From contig JBGCCY010000161.1 of assembly GCA_045104975.1 (NCBI GenBank), positions 1 to 64,000 on the forward strand: a stretch of DNA of 64,000 nt, given 5' to 3'. Source of the stretch: CAJQQY01 sp045104975. GTDB taxonomy: Bacteria; Bacteroidota; Bacteroidia; Chitinophagales; Saprospiraceae. Shown piece by piece: positions 33,886-42,766 of this stretch. The translations under genes were made by a program, and so were the position numbers. Under the pieces are notes generated by a model, which was not told the origin of the DNA, made no database searches, and saw only the letters and a program-made list of their open reading frames with translations. Each line of letters starts with the position of its first letter. Position 1 is the first letter of the stretch.

Positions 33886-35877
33886 ATGATGAGAAGAAAT
33901 TTACTTTTGATTTTTATAGCTTTTGTTTTTGGACAAAGTGGTTTTACCCAACCTAATTCCAATGAAAATTATGTCACTCGGAAAACCGCTTCAGAAAAAT
34001 TAAAAAAGACTTATAAAAAAGGAATAAAATATTCACGAGCAGGTGAAAATGAAAAAGCATTAAAAGAATTTTCAAAAGCGCTAAAAAAGGAACCTGCATT
34101 TATCGACGCACAAATCCAATGGTCAGCCATTCATTATGATATGAAAAATTATGAAGTGGCAGTACAAGGTTTTGAAAAAGTAATCCAGATAGATTCATTT
34201 TACAAAAAGAAAGTATTTTATACCCTTGCTTTGGCAGAGATGCGAATGAAGAAATTTGATGAGGCAATTATACATTTTGAAAACTATCTAGCCTCTCAAC
34301 CCAATAATGAGATTCTCCAAAAAAAATCTAAAAAGCATATTGCCAATAGCCGATTTATGAAAACGGCTTACGCTAATCCAGTTCCTTATGAGCCTAAAAG
34401 TTTAGGTGAAAATATTAATACTCAAAATCCAGAATACCTTCCCTCTTTAACTGCTGATGGCAATCAATTAATATATACTGCAAGACTTTATGGGCAAGAA
34501 GATTTTATTATGAGCACTAAAAAAGATGGTGTTTGGCAAAAAGGAGTTCCATTGAATGGAGTGAATACTGAACAAAATGAAGGAGCCCAAAGTATTTCGG
34601 CTGATGGAAAATTTTTGGTTTTCACAGCTTGTAATCGTAAAGATGGTTATGGTAGCTGCGATTTATATTATTCAGAAATTAGAGATGGGAGATGGACATC
34701 TGCGGCAAATATAGGGTCACCAATTAATTCGAGAGGTTGGGAATCACAACCTTCAATTTCAGCAGATGGACGAGCGATTTATTTTACCAGTAATCGAAAA
34801 GGAGGGCAAGGTGGAAAAGATATTTGGATTAGTTATCGTCAAAAAGATGGAAAATGGGGAAAACCTCAAAACCTAGGAGATATCATTAATTCACCTTACG
34901 ATGAGCAATCACCATTTATTCATGCCGATAATCAAACGCTTTATTTTATGTCAGATGGACACCCTGGAATGGGAGGGCATGATTTATTTTTCGCTAGGAA
35001 AAAAAATGAGAAAGAATGGTTTACTCCAAAAAACTTAGGTTACCCAATAAATACAGAAGCAGGAGAAGGCGCGTTGGTTTTGAGTTTAGATGGGAAAACG
35101 GGCTACTTTGCTAGCGATACAAAAAATGTAAAAACCGATGAATCTGTTTTTGATAGTGGAGTCAAAGGAGGACATACGGACTTATATAGTTTTGAATTAT
35201 ACCAAGAAGCTCGACCTCAACCCGTGACTTATGTCCAAGCATACGTCTATGATTTGGAAACAAAAGAGAAACTTTCAGCAAAGGTTGATTTCATAGATTT
35301 GAACTCTGGAGATACTTATGCATCTTCTTTTACAGATCAGGATGGAGAATTTCTGGTTTGTTTGCCTATAGGAAAAAACTATGCATTGAATATTTCAAAA
35401 GAGAAATATTTATTTCACTCTGAAAACTTTTCGCTAGAAAAAACGCAAAGTTTAAACAACCCATTTTTATTAAAAATAGGATTACAACCAATCAAAAATA
35501 AACCAGTTACGTCAACCGTAGAACCTGAAACAACTTCTCCCCCAGTTGTTTTGAGAAATGTTTTATTCGAAACTGGATCAGCGGAGTTGAAACCAGAATC
35601 TTTATTTGAATTGAATCAACTATTACAATTATTGGAAAATAACAATACCCTCAAAATTCAAATAAATGGACATACAGATAATGTAGGTTCGGATGATAAC
35701 AATCTTACCTTATCAACTAATAGAGCAAAAGCGGTAAAAGATTTTTTAATAAAAAATGGAATTGCTGCTAGTCGTTTAAGTCACAAAGGATATGGAGAAA
35801 CCAAACCAATCGACTCAAATGATGTAGAATGGGGCAGACAGAACAATCGAAGAACAGAGTTTGTTATGCTTAAGTAA
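33886..35877 (+). CDS. PorE-like outer membrane protein: TPR, PD40 propeller, Cna/CarboxypepD_reg, OmpA
   Basis: 663 residues. Signal peptide (cleavage near 'SGFTQ', residue 22); TPR repeats at about 35-150 ('GIKYSRAGENEKALKEFSKAL'); five PD40 blades at about 175-430 ('YLPSLTADGNQLIYTA', 'SQPSISADGRAIYFTSNRKGG', 'SPFIHADNQTLYFMSDGHPG'); a carboxypeptidase regulatory-like domain at about 447-530; and a C-terminal OmpA peptidoglycan-binding domain ('NVLFETGSAELKPES', 'INGHTDNVGSDDNN', 'LSHKGYGETKPI'). This exact order is that of PorE of the type IX secretion system, which ties the PorK/N rings to peptidoglycan. Bacteroidota carry several paralogues, so PorE-like is safer than porE. The T9SS cargo at 53209 shows the system is in use. 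Confidence 0.85.
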   Translation: MMRRNLLLIFIAFVFGQSGFTQPNSNENYVTRKTASEKLKKTYKKGIKYSRAGENEKALKEFSKALKKEPAFIDAQIQWSAIHYDMKNYEVAVQGFEKVIQIDSFYKKKVFYTLALAEMRMKKFDEAIIHFENYLASQPNNEILQKKSKKHIANSRFMKTAYANPVPYEPKSLGENINTQNPEYLPSLTADGNQLIYTARLYGQEDFIMSTKKDGVWQKGVPLNGVNTEQNEGAQSISADGKFLVFTACNRKDGYGSCDLYYSEIRDGRWTSAANIGSPINSRGWESQPSISADGRAIYFTSNRKGGQGGKDIWISYRQKDGKWGKPQNLGDIINSPYDEQSPFIHADNQTLYFMSDGHPGMGGHDLFFARKKNEKEWFTPKNLGYPINTEAGEGALVLSLDGKTGYFASDTKNVKTDESVFDSGVKGGHTDLYSFELYQEARPQPVTYVQAYVYDLETKEKLSAKVDFIDLNSGDTYASSFTDQDGEFLVCLPIGKNYALNISKEKYLFHSENFSLEKTQSLNNPFLLKIGLQPIKNKPVTSTVEPETTSPPVVLRNVLFETGSAELKPESLFELNQLLQLLENNNTLKIQINGHTDNVGSDDNNLTLSTNRAKAVKDFLIKNGIAASRLSHKGYGETKPIDSNDVEWGRQNNRRTEFVMLK

Positions 35878-35979
35878 AATGACTTTTCAAGTTGTCTCAA
35901 AAGCATTGTGCCAATTAAAATTTAGATAAAATAATATTACTTAAATAGGTTGAAAAACCATTTTCAAAAAACTATAACA

Positions 35980-36402
35980 ATGACTTTAAAATCAATCCTC
36001 ACAACCATTTTATTTTTCACGTTATTTGTAACATCATCCGTAGCTCAATCTTGTGTGGGTGTTTGGAAAACAGTTGATGATGAAACGGGCGAAGAAAAAT
36101 CTCAAGTAGAAATCTATGAAAAGAATGGGAAGTATTATGGTAAAATTATAAAACTTATAAACCCAACAACCGATGTTTGCAATACTTGCACAGGTGATCG
36201 AAAAGGCAAACCTTTAGTTGGTATGGAAATCCTATGGGATATGAAGAAAAGTGGGAGTACTTGGAAAAACGGAGAGATTTTTTCACCAACAAAAGATAAG
36301 ACCTATAGTTGTAAAATATGGTTAGAAGGAAATGATATCTTAAAAGTTCGAGGATATGTTGCTCTTTTTTATCGAACTCAAACGTGGCATCGAATAAAAT
36401 AA
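35980..36402 (+). CDS. DUF2147 secreted protein
   Basis: 140 residues from the ATG at 35980, which begins the signal peptide 'MTLKSILTTILFFTLFV' (cleavage near 'SSVAQ'). The mature protein fits DUF2147: 'CVGVWKTVDDETGEEKSQVEIYEKNGKYYGKI' quoted in parts 'GVWKTVDDETGEEKSQVEIY' and 'GKYYGKI', then 'GDRKGKPLVGMEILWDM' and 'DKTYSCKIWLEGNDILKVRGYV' quoted as 'GNDILKVRGYV'. These are small beta-barrel-like envelope proteins, lipocalin-like in shape, of unknown role. Four cysteines, of which the CNTC pair near the middle may form a disulfide or metal site. Confidence 0.85.
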   Translation: MTLKSILTTILFFTLFVTSSVAQSCVGVWKTVDDETGEEKSQVEIYEKNGKYYGKIIKLINPTTDVCNTCTGDRKGKPLVGMEILWDMKKSGSTWKNGEIFSPTKDKTYSCKIWLEGNDILKVRGYVALFYRTQTWHRIK

Positions 36403-36560
36403 CTGGGAAATCTATTTTTTCGAAATAATATTGAAGACAAACTGTTATGAGTGGGCTAAAATTGGAATTGAAAATGACTAACGAAAGTGTTGATATCAGT
36501 TTTAAACAGACTTAAGATTCAGAATTTGCTTAATAATAAAAAAAATGATAAAAAAAAAAG

Positions 36561-36585
36561 GTCTTAGCAAAATATTTGCTAAGGC
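36561..36585 (+). terminator. terminator after the DUF2147 gene
   Basis: Stem GTCTTAGCAAA (36561-36571) and TTTGCTAAGGC (36575-36585) with one G-U pair, followed by T5-AG-T4. Confidence 0.85.
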
Positions 36586-36662
36586 TTTTTAGTTTTAGTA
36601 TTGAATTTTTCACACACAACTTTTTAAGCGCACAACTTATTTATTCACTCAAAAAAACGTTC

Positions 36663-36899
36663 ATGAAGCATAACTTTACATTAAATCACTTAACTAGATT
36701 CATTTACAAAGAAACTTCGGTAGCCGAATCAATGGCGATTAGAACAGCTCTTCAAGAAGATTGGAATTTGTTTGAAGATTACCAAGAATTGAAAAAAGCT
36801 AACGATCAATTACCTAAAGTTACTTTTAATCCTTCACCTGACAGTATCCAAAATATCCTTCGATATAGCAAGGAGACAGCAGTTGAAGCTCAACATTAG
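36663..36899 (+). CDS. small conserved Bacteroidota protein, anti-sigma-like
   Basis: 78 residues from the ATG at 36663; an upstream in-frame ATG at 36576 lies inside the preceding terminator and is rejected. The pattern 'LTRFIYKETSVAESMAIRTAL' (quoted as 'RFIYKETSVAESMAI'), 'EDWNLFEDYQELKKA' and a C-terminal 'PSPDSIQNILRYSKE' is one I know from short proteins widespread in the phylum, helical throughout and resembling the N-terminal helices of anti-sigma factors but without the zinc His/Cys motif. Soluble. Function unknown. Flanked by strong terminators on both sides, so it is transcribed alone. Confidence 0.75.
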   Translation: MKHNFTLNHLTRFIYKETSVAESMAIRTALQEDWNLFEDYQELKKANDQLPKVTFNPSPDSIQNILRYSKETAVEAQH

Positions 36900-36920
36900 A
36901 TGGATTTTAAAATCCTCCTG

Positions 36921-36956
36921 AAAGCCCTTAATCAATTGAATTTGATTAAGGGCTTT
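36921..36956 (+). terminator. terminator of the small conserved gene
   Basis: 15-bp arms AAAGCCCTTAATCAA (36921-36935) and TTGATTAAGGGCTTT(T) (36942-36956), 6-nt loop. Confidence 0.92.
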
Positions 36957-37170
36957 TCCAATTTTATGAATAACCCAGGATTTATAATGTTGCGATTTTT
37001 GGATATTCGAAATTCCTTGTTCGATATTGGATATTCAAAAAAAACTTTACCTATCTTGTTTTAATTAAATTTTATACTTGAAAAAACACATTCTTACACA
37101 TTTTAGTAAAACAACTTTTTAGCGATTTAAAACATTTAAAACAATTTTTTTTAATAAAATGCTTTTATTT

Positions 37171-37202
37171 TTTGTTTTATACAAACAAAAAGTTTATCTT
37201 TG
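37171..37202 (+). promoter_or_regulatory. recA promoter
   Basis: TTTG (37171-37174), 20 bases, TATCTTTG (37195-37202): perfect consensus. The transcript would start near 37208, which rules out the TTG at 37200 as translation start. No clear SOS (LexA) palindrome was recognised around it. Confidence 0.85.
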
Positions 37203-37250
37203 AGTCGTTATAAACAAAAAGTTGTTTTCAAAAGATTAAAATTGTATACA

Positions 37251-38306
37251 ATGTCAAAAGAAAAAGAAGCAAAGCTAAAAGCCTTAAAACAAACGATGGA
37301 TAGGCTAGACAAAACTTACGGAAAGGGAATCGTAATGAGAATGGGTGATAAGCCAGCAGTTGATGTCGAAACTATTCCAACGGGTTCATTAAGTCTAGAT
37401 TTAGCACTCGGAATCAATGGTCTTCCAAAAGGTAGAATCGTTGAAATTTATGGTCCTGAATCTTCAGGTAAAACTACCTTGGCCATTCATGCAATTGCAG
37501 AATGTCAAAGAAAAGGTGGAATCGCAGCTTTTATTGATGCGGAACATGCCTTTGACAAAAATTATGCAGAATCACTTGGGGTTGATACGGAGAACTTATT
37601 GATTTCTCAACCAGATAATGGTGAGCAAGCACTTGAAATTACTGAAAACTTAATTCGTTCAGCTGCAATTGATATTATTGTAGTTGATTCTGTTGCAGCC
37701 TTAGTTCCAAGAAGTGAGATTGAAGGTGAAATGGGAGATTCTAAAATGGGATTACAAGCTCGTTTGATGTCTCAGGCAATGAGAAAATTGACAGGAGCAA
37801 TTGGAAGAACTGGATGTTGTTGTGTATTCATTAACCAATTACGTGAAAAAATTGGGGTAATGTTCGGAAATCCGGAAACAACAACTGGAGGTAACGCATT
37901 AAAATTCTATGCTTCAGTAAGATTAGATATTCGAAAATCAGGTTCTGCGATTAAAGATAAAGAAGGAAATGTAGTTGGAAATCACGTAAAAGTGAAAGTG
38001 GTGAAAAACAAATTAGCACCGCCATTCCGAATTGCATTATTTGACATTATGTATGGAGAGGGAATTTCCAAAACAGGAGAAATTGTCGATTTAGGTGTAG
38101 ATCATGACATCATCGATAAAAGCGGATCTTGGTATGCTTACGGTGGAAGTAAAATCGCACAAGGTCGAGAATCTGCTAAAAACTTTTTGGCTGATAATCC
38201 AGAAGTTGCTTTGGAAATCGAGCAAAAAATTAAAGATAAAATTAGAGGTTTAAATCAACCAGAAGAAGTGGAAAGTCTTGAGCCAGAAGCGGAAGAGGCG
38301 AAGTAA
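37251..38306 (+). CDS. recA: recombinase RecA
   Basis: 351 residues from the ATG at 37251. Starts 'MSKEKEAKLKALKQTMDRL', Walker A 'GPESSGKTTLAIHA', 'FIDAEHAFDKNYAESLGVD', Walker B region 'IIVVDSVAALVPRSEIEGE', L1/L2 loops 'QLREKIGVMFGNPETTTGGNALKFY' quoted as 'FGNPETTTGGNALKFY', and the acidic C-terminal tail rich in Glu. ATP-dependent strand exchange and SOS co-protease. Transcribed alone between two terminators from a full-consensus promoter. Confidence 0.98.
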   Translation: MSKEKEAKLKALKQTMDRLDKTYGKGIVMRMGDKPAVDVETIPTGSLSLDLALGINGLPKGRIVEIYGPESSGKTTLAIHAIAECQRKGGIAAFIDAEHAFDKNYAESLGVDTENLLISQPDNGEQALEITENLIRSAAIDIIVVDSVAALVPRSEIEGEMGDSKMGLQARLMSQAMRKLTGAIGRTGCCCVFINQLREKIGVMFGNPETTTGGNALKFYASVRLDIRKSGSAIKDKEGNVVGNHVKVKVVKNKLAPPFRIALFDIMYGEGISKTGEIVDLGVDHDIIDKSGSWYAYGGSKIAQGRESAKNFLADNPEVALEIEQKIKDKIRGLNQPEEVESLEPEAEEAK

Positions 38307-38340
38307 AACTCTACTCGAAATAATTTTATTAAAAAATAAA

Positions 38341-38371
38341 AATCCTTTTTTCCATAATGGAAAAAAGGGTT
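38341..38371. terminator. terminator between recA and the converging epimerase gene
   Basis: 13-bp arms AATCCTTTTTTCC (38341-38353) and GGAAAAAAGGGTT (38359-38371), one G-U, 5-nt loop, T6 on the plus side. Confidence 0.85.
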
Positions 38372-38438
38372 TTTTGCTTTCATGATAGTATTTCAATTCT
38401 ATGTCATGTATGTTTTTATAAATCCAGTCGTTTGCGAA

Positions 38439-39344
38439 TCAAACTTTTTCTTTTAAAATATTTTTAAGTGCAGGCTGGATCCTTGAAAATTTAAATTCAT
38501 ATCCACTTGCAAGGATTTTCTCTGCAGAAACTCTAGCACTATTTAAAAGCATATCTGCCATTTCTCCCATCACTAATTTCAAAGCAAAAGAAGGAGCAGG
38601 AAAGGGGAAAGCAAAACCACCACGAGCAGCTTGAATTTCTTTAACTAAATTTTTTATCATTAGAGGCTTAGGGGCAACTGCATTATAAATACCAGTCACT
38701 TTTTCATTTTCTAATGCCCAAATAAACATGTAACAAACATCATCAATGTGTACCCAAGGGTAGTACGCTTTTCCATTTCCAAAAGAAACTCTTGCACCAA
38801 ATTTCATCGGTAAAATCATTTCTGGAAGTGCTCCACCATTCATTGACAATACAATCCCAATCCTAAAAATGGCAGTTCTAATTTTTGATTTTGCAATACT
38901 TTTAGCTGCATTCTCCCAGGCCATAGTGCATTCAGAAAGAAAATCTTCTGGTTGTGGTTCAGAACTCTCCGTCAACCATTCATCTCCTCGATTGCCATAA
39001 AAACCAATTGCAGAAGCAGAGAGATATGCTTTTGGTTTTTTTATTTTTTCAAAACTATCGTTTAAAAGTGCGGCAGTTTGAGTGCGACTTTCGATTAAAA
39101 CTTTTTTCCGACTTTCAGTCCAACGCTTGTCAACAATTCCAGCACCTGCCAAATTGATCACATAATCTGCTCTTTCAATTGCAGCGGAATCAATGGTTTT
39201 CTTTTTTACATCCCATTGGAAAAAGCGATTATCTGATTTTTTCTTTCGACTTAAGAAAATGACATCATATCCTTTTTTTTCCAAAAGAACACTTAAACGT
39301 TGGCCGATTAAACCTGTGCCGCCTGCGAGTAAAACTGTTGACAT
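38439..39344 (-). CDS. TIGR01777-type epimerase (SDR39U1-like, DUF1731)
   Basis: 301 residues. NAD(P)-binding Rossmann motif 'LLAGGTGLIGQRLSVLL', then 'YVINLAGAGIVDKRWTESRK', 'YLSASAIGFYGNRGDE' (active region, with SASAxGxYG), 'FRIGIVLSMNGGALPEMI', 'YYPWVHIDDV' and the C-terminal DUF1731 helix pair 'VMGEMADMLLNSARVSAEK'. Extended SDR family; the substrate is not known for bacterial members, which are linked by name only to YfcH of E. coli. Converges on recA; divergent from the substrate-binding protein gene at 39447. Confidence 0.9.
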   Translation of the reverse strand: MSTVLLAGGTGLIGQRLSVLLEKKGYDVIFLSRKKKSDNRFFQWDVKKKTIDSAAIERADYVINLAGAGIVDKRWTESRKKVLIESRTQTAALLNDSFEKIKKPKAYLSASAIGFYGNRGDEWLTESSEPQPEDFLSECTMAWENAAKSIAKSKIRTAIFRIGIVLSMNGGALPEMILPMKFGARVSFGNGKAYYPWVHIDDVCYMFIWALENEKVTGIYNAVAPKPLMIKNLVKEIQAARGGFAFPFPAPSFALKLVMGEMADMLLNSARVSAEKILASGYEFKFSRIQPALKNILKEKV

Positions 39345-39446
39345 AATTGTTTTCGAATTTGTGGTTGTTGTTATTTATCTTTGATGTACAACACAAATAC
39401 ATCATAGATGTTTTTAATTTTTTTAGAGATACAAAAAAATATAATT

Positions 39447-41231
39447 ATGTTCCAAAGAACTTCTGCTCAAAAGATTCTATTCATTTTTGCGATTATTTTA
39501 TTTTTTCAAAGTTGTAAAACAGATCCAGCTGTAACTAAAGATGGGACAACTGCGGATGATTCATTTACGGTAGTTTCACGTTTGGTAGGAGAACCAGATA
39601 AGTTGAATCCAGCATTGACTACTCAGGCAAATGCTCGTGGAGTGATGAATCAAATTTTTTCGAATCTAGTTCATTATGATACCAAAACGCTTAAGGCAAT
39701 GCCGATGCTAGCGAAAGAATTACCGATCATCGAAGAAATTACAGAAGGAGAACACAAAGGAAAATTATTATGCAAATATGAAATCCATGAAGAAGCAATT
39801 TGGGATGATGGAAAACCAGTAACAGGGCATGATGTGGAATTTTCAATCAAGGCGATCTTAAATCCTAAAGTTGGAGCAGCTGCATACCGAGCAGTTGCGA
39901 TTAGTTTTAAAGATATGATGATTGATGAAACTAATCCTAAAAAATTCTCTTTGGTGTCAAAAAATTATTTTTTGACAGATATTATTTTCACAGATATACC
40001 AACTTTTCCAGCCCATATTTATGACCCAAAAGGGATTATGAAAAATTTCACGATCAAACAATTATCAAATTCAGATGGTGCTTCGAAATTAGCAGAATCT
40101 GATTCTCGTTTGCAAGAGTTCGCTACTGAATTTTCAACTGAGAAGTTTTCAAGAGAAAAAGGATTTGTAAATGGTTGTGGACCTTATGCTTTGGAAGAAT
40201 GGATTTCAGGACAAAGAATTGTTTTGAAGAAAAAGAAAAATTGGTGGGGCGATAAACTTGCTGTAAAATATCCATTGCTCACAGCAAATCCTGAAACGAT
40301 TATTTACAAGCCTATGAGCGATGTCACCACGGCAGTTACGGAACTCAAAGCAGGATCAATTGATGTAATGACTCAAATAACAGCAGATCAGTATAGTGCT
40401 TTGAAAGAAAGTACAGATGGGCAAACCAATTTGAATTTTCACGAGCCGTTTCAATTTGTAATTTTTAATGTTGGAATGAATAGTAATCGGCCAAAACTTT
40501 CAGATAAGAGAGTTCGACGAGCTTTGGCGCATCTGATAAATATGGATGAAATCATCAATACGACAATGTATGGCTATGCTGAAAAAGTAGTTGGCCCAAT
40601 TCATCCATCACGACCATATTATCATAAGGGGTTAGCATTGATTGAACAGGATTTAGATAAAGCAAGAGCACTTTTAAAAGAAGCAGGTTGGGAAGATACA
40701 AATGGAAATGGAATTGTGGATAAGATGATTGATGGAGAATTAACTGAGATGAAACTGGATTACCTTTCGTCAAAAGCAGGAGTCACCGGTCAGAAAATAG
40801 GAACTATTTTCAAAGCAAATGCAAAGAGAGTTGGAGTTGATATTGAATTGGTAATCAAGGAAGGAAACCTTGTTGTAGGGATGAGAAGTAAAAGAGATTT
40901 TGATTTGCTCACAGGCGGTTGGGCACAGGATACAAGTATGGATGACCCCTATCAAAATTGGCATACTGATAGTGATACGCCTTCGGGAGGAAATCGATTT
41001 GGATTTGGAGATGAAGAGTCTGACAAAATTATCGAAGAGATTAGAACTATAATTCCTGAGAAGAGAAGAAATGAATTATATAAAAGATTGCAGGAAATTA
41101 TTTACGATGAACAGCCATGTATTTTCCTTATGGTTCCTTTAGGAAGGATAGCAATTAATAAGAAATTCGATTTTAAACCTTCAGTTAGAAAGCCATGGAT
41201 TTTTGAAAATGAATTTAAATTGAATAAATAA
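39447..41231 (+). CDS. ABC transporter substrate-binding lipoprotein (SBP family 5, peptide/nickel type)
   Basis: 594 residues from the ATG at 39447; an upstream in-frame ATG (39408) would place 13 residues before the signal peptide. Lipobox 'LFFQSC' near residue 23. SBP_bac_5 marks: 'DKLNPALTTQANARGVMNQIF', quoted as 'PDKLNPALT', 'EIHEEAIWDDGKPVTGHDVEFS' (the WxDGxPxTAxDVxFS motif), 'GCGPYALEEWISGQRIVLKK' and 'AHLINMDEIINTTMYGYAEK'. Delivers oligopeptides, nickel complexes or other small ligands to Opp/Dpp-type permeases. It is followed by a terminator and then two permease genes. A -7 element TATCTTTG is at 39376-39383. Confidence 0.92.
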   Translation: MFQRTSAQKILFIFAIILFFQSCKTDPAVTKDGTTADDSFTVVSRLVGEPDKLNPALTTQANARGVMNQIFSNLVHYDTKTLKAMPMLAKELPIIEEITEGEHKGKLLCKYEIHEEAIWDDGKPVTGHDVEFSIKAILNPKVGAAAYRAVAISFKDMMIDETNPKKFSLVSKNYFLTDIIFTDIPTFPAHIYDPKGIMKNFTIKQLSNSDGASKLAESDSRLQEFATEFSTEKFSREKGFVNGCGPYALEEWISGQRIVLKKKKNWWGDKLAVKYPLLTANPETIIYKPMSDVTTAVTELKAGSIDVMTQITADQYSALKESTDGQTNLNFHEPFQFVIFNVGMNSNRPKLSDKRVRRALAHLINMDEIINTTMYGYAEKVVGPIHPSRPYYHKGLALIEQDLDKARALLKEAGWEDTNGNGIVDKMIDGELTEMKLDYLSSKAGVTGQKIGTIFKANAKRVGVDIELVIKEGNLVVGMRSKRDFDLLTGGWAQDTSMDDPYQNWHTDSDTPSGGNRFGFGDEESDKIIEEIRTIIPEKRRNELYKRLQEIIYDEQPCIFLMVPLGRIAINKKFDFKPSVRKPWIFENEFKLNK

Positions 41232-41258
41232 ATTTTCATTTTTCCAAAAGAAAAAATA

Positions 41259-41286
41259 GGGTAGCCAAAATTGATTTTGGCTACCC
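41259..41286 (+). terminator. terminator between substrate-binding protein and permease genes
   Basis: 12-bp perfect stem GGGTAGCCAAAA (41259-41270) and TTTTGGCTACCC (41275-41286), then ATTATTTTTTT. It would lower permease transcription relative to the binding protein. Confidence 0.92.
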
Positions 41287-41347
41287 ATTATTTTTTTAAA
41301 TAAGAATGGTTAATTTTCAGTTTCAAATTATTACTTAATCCAAGAAT

Positions 41348-42763
41348 ATGTTCAAATATACTGTAAAACGTATTTTGTATTTTTTCCCAACCTTAATTGC
41401 TATTTCATTTCTAGCATTTGGATTAAGTAAGTGTACGCCAGGTGATCCTGCAGATAAATGCGAAGACAATAGTTCTATAGCTGCTGTCAATAATTGTGAA
41501 ATAGAATATCGCAGATTAGCAGAGTTATACGGATTAACAGGGCCAACATTTTATTTTGCATTAACATCAAAAGCATACCCAGACACCCTTCACAAAATTA
41601 TTCAAAAAGATAAAAGAGAAAATTGGCAGACCTTAATATCTCATTATGGAAATTGGGAGCAAATTTCAAATTACAAAGAAGCCATTCAAGCTACTCAAAT
41701 CAAATTATTTGAAATCCCCGATTCAATTGGAAAAGAGTCAGTAAAAAAAATAAAAAGAGAACTCAATTTCCTTCCAATTCTTTCAAAAGATAAAGTCATT
41801 ACAAGTCGCTTAAATAGAATTCTAAAAGCATATAACAATACTCCTACATTAGAACAATATCTAAAAGACGAAATAACAGAACTAGAATACAGCTATCAAA
41901 ACATCAAAGAAAAAGCGAGTCCCAATCAATTGTATATTCCAACAATCCATTGGTATGGATTCGACAATCAATATCATAATTGGATTACAAATTTCATAGT
42001 TGGAGATTTTGGGTTTTCTTATAAAACGCTGCGGCCTGTTGCGTCTGAAATTAAAGATGCTATTTTTTGGACTTTTTTAATGATGATACTATCCATTTTG
42101 GTAGCCTATCTAACTGCAATTCCATTGGGTGTTTTTTCTGCAAAAAATAGAGGGTTACGTTTTGATAAAATTACAACGGTAGCATTATTCATGTTGTATT
42201 CTCTTCCTTCTTTTTGGATAGCAACAATGCTGGTCGTATTTTTTACCACTCCTGAATATGGATTATGGACAGACATTTTTCCATCGATTGGTTTAGGGGA
42301 CTTACCATCGGATGCTCCATTTTGGAATCGATTTTGGGAAACAGCGAGCCACTTAATTTTACCTGTCCTTTGTATCAGTTATAATTCATTGGCTTTTATC
42401 TCCAGACAAATGCGAGGAGGTATGATCAATGTAATTCAACAAGATTATATTCGAACAGCAAAAGCAAAAGGGTTGGATGAGAATCAGGTTATTTGGAAAC
42501 ATGCTTTTCGAAATTCCTTATTTCCGATTATCACTTTATTTGCAAATGTCTTTCCCGCAGCCTTGGCAGGTTCGGTAGTTATTGAAGTAATTTTTAATAT
42601 TCCAGGAATGGGTAAGTTGACTTTGGCTTCAATTTTCGAACAAAATTATCCAGTTGTTTTTGCCATATTGATGTTGGCAGCAGTAATGACCATGGTTGGA
42701 ATGTTGGTAGCAGATATATTATATTCAGTAGCAGATCCTAGAGTTTCATTTGATAAAAAATAG
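41348..42763 (+). CDS. DppB/OppB-type ABC permease with a large periplasmic insertion
   Basis: 471 residues against the usual 305-340. N-terminal helix and 'FPTLIAISFLAFGLSKCTPGDPA' (quoted as 'FLAFGLSKCTPGDPA') are normal; the core resumes near residue 208 with 'NWITNFIVGDFGFSYKTLRPV' (quoted as 'IVGDFGFSY') and has five more helices plus the EAA loop 'IRTAKAKGLDENQVIWKHAFRN' (quoted as 'AKAKGLDENQVIWKHAFRN') and 'VVIEVIFNIPGMGKL'. Residues about 38-205 are an extra, mostly helical, Lys/Glu-rich periplasmic region not found in standard DppB. It probably contacts the binding protein. Separated from the next permease by 3 bp. Confidence 0.9.
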   Translation: MFKYTVKRILYFFPTLIAISFLAFGLSKCTPGDPADKCEDNSSIAAVNNCEIEYRRLAELYGLTGPTFYFALTSKAYPDTLHKIIQKDKRENWQTLISHYGNWEQISNYKEAIQATQIKLFEIPDSIGKESVKKIKRELNFLPILSKDKVITSRLNRILKAYNNTPTLEQYLKDEITELEYSYQNIKEKASPNQLYIPTIHWYGFDNQYHNWITNFIVGDFGFSYKTLRPVASEIKDAIFWTFLMMILSILVAYLTAIPLGVFSAKNRGLRFDKITTVALFMLYSLPSFWIATMLVVFFTTPEYGLWTDIFPSIGLGDLPSDAPFWNRFWETASHLILPVLCISYNSLAFISRQMRGGMINVIQQDYIRTAKAKGLDENQVIWKHAFRNSLFPIITLFANVFPAALAGSVVIEVIFNIPGMGKLTLASIFEQNYPVVFAILMLAAVMTMVGMLVADILYSVADPRVSFDKK

Positions 42764-42766
42764 TAA

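Noticed and set aside
36576..36662. ATG at 36576 as start of the small conserved protein
   Set aside because: The codons lie within the terminator hairpin of the previous gene and read as unrelated sequence.
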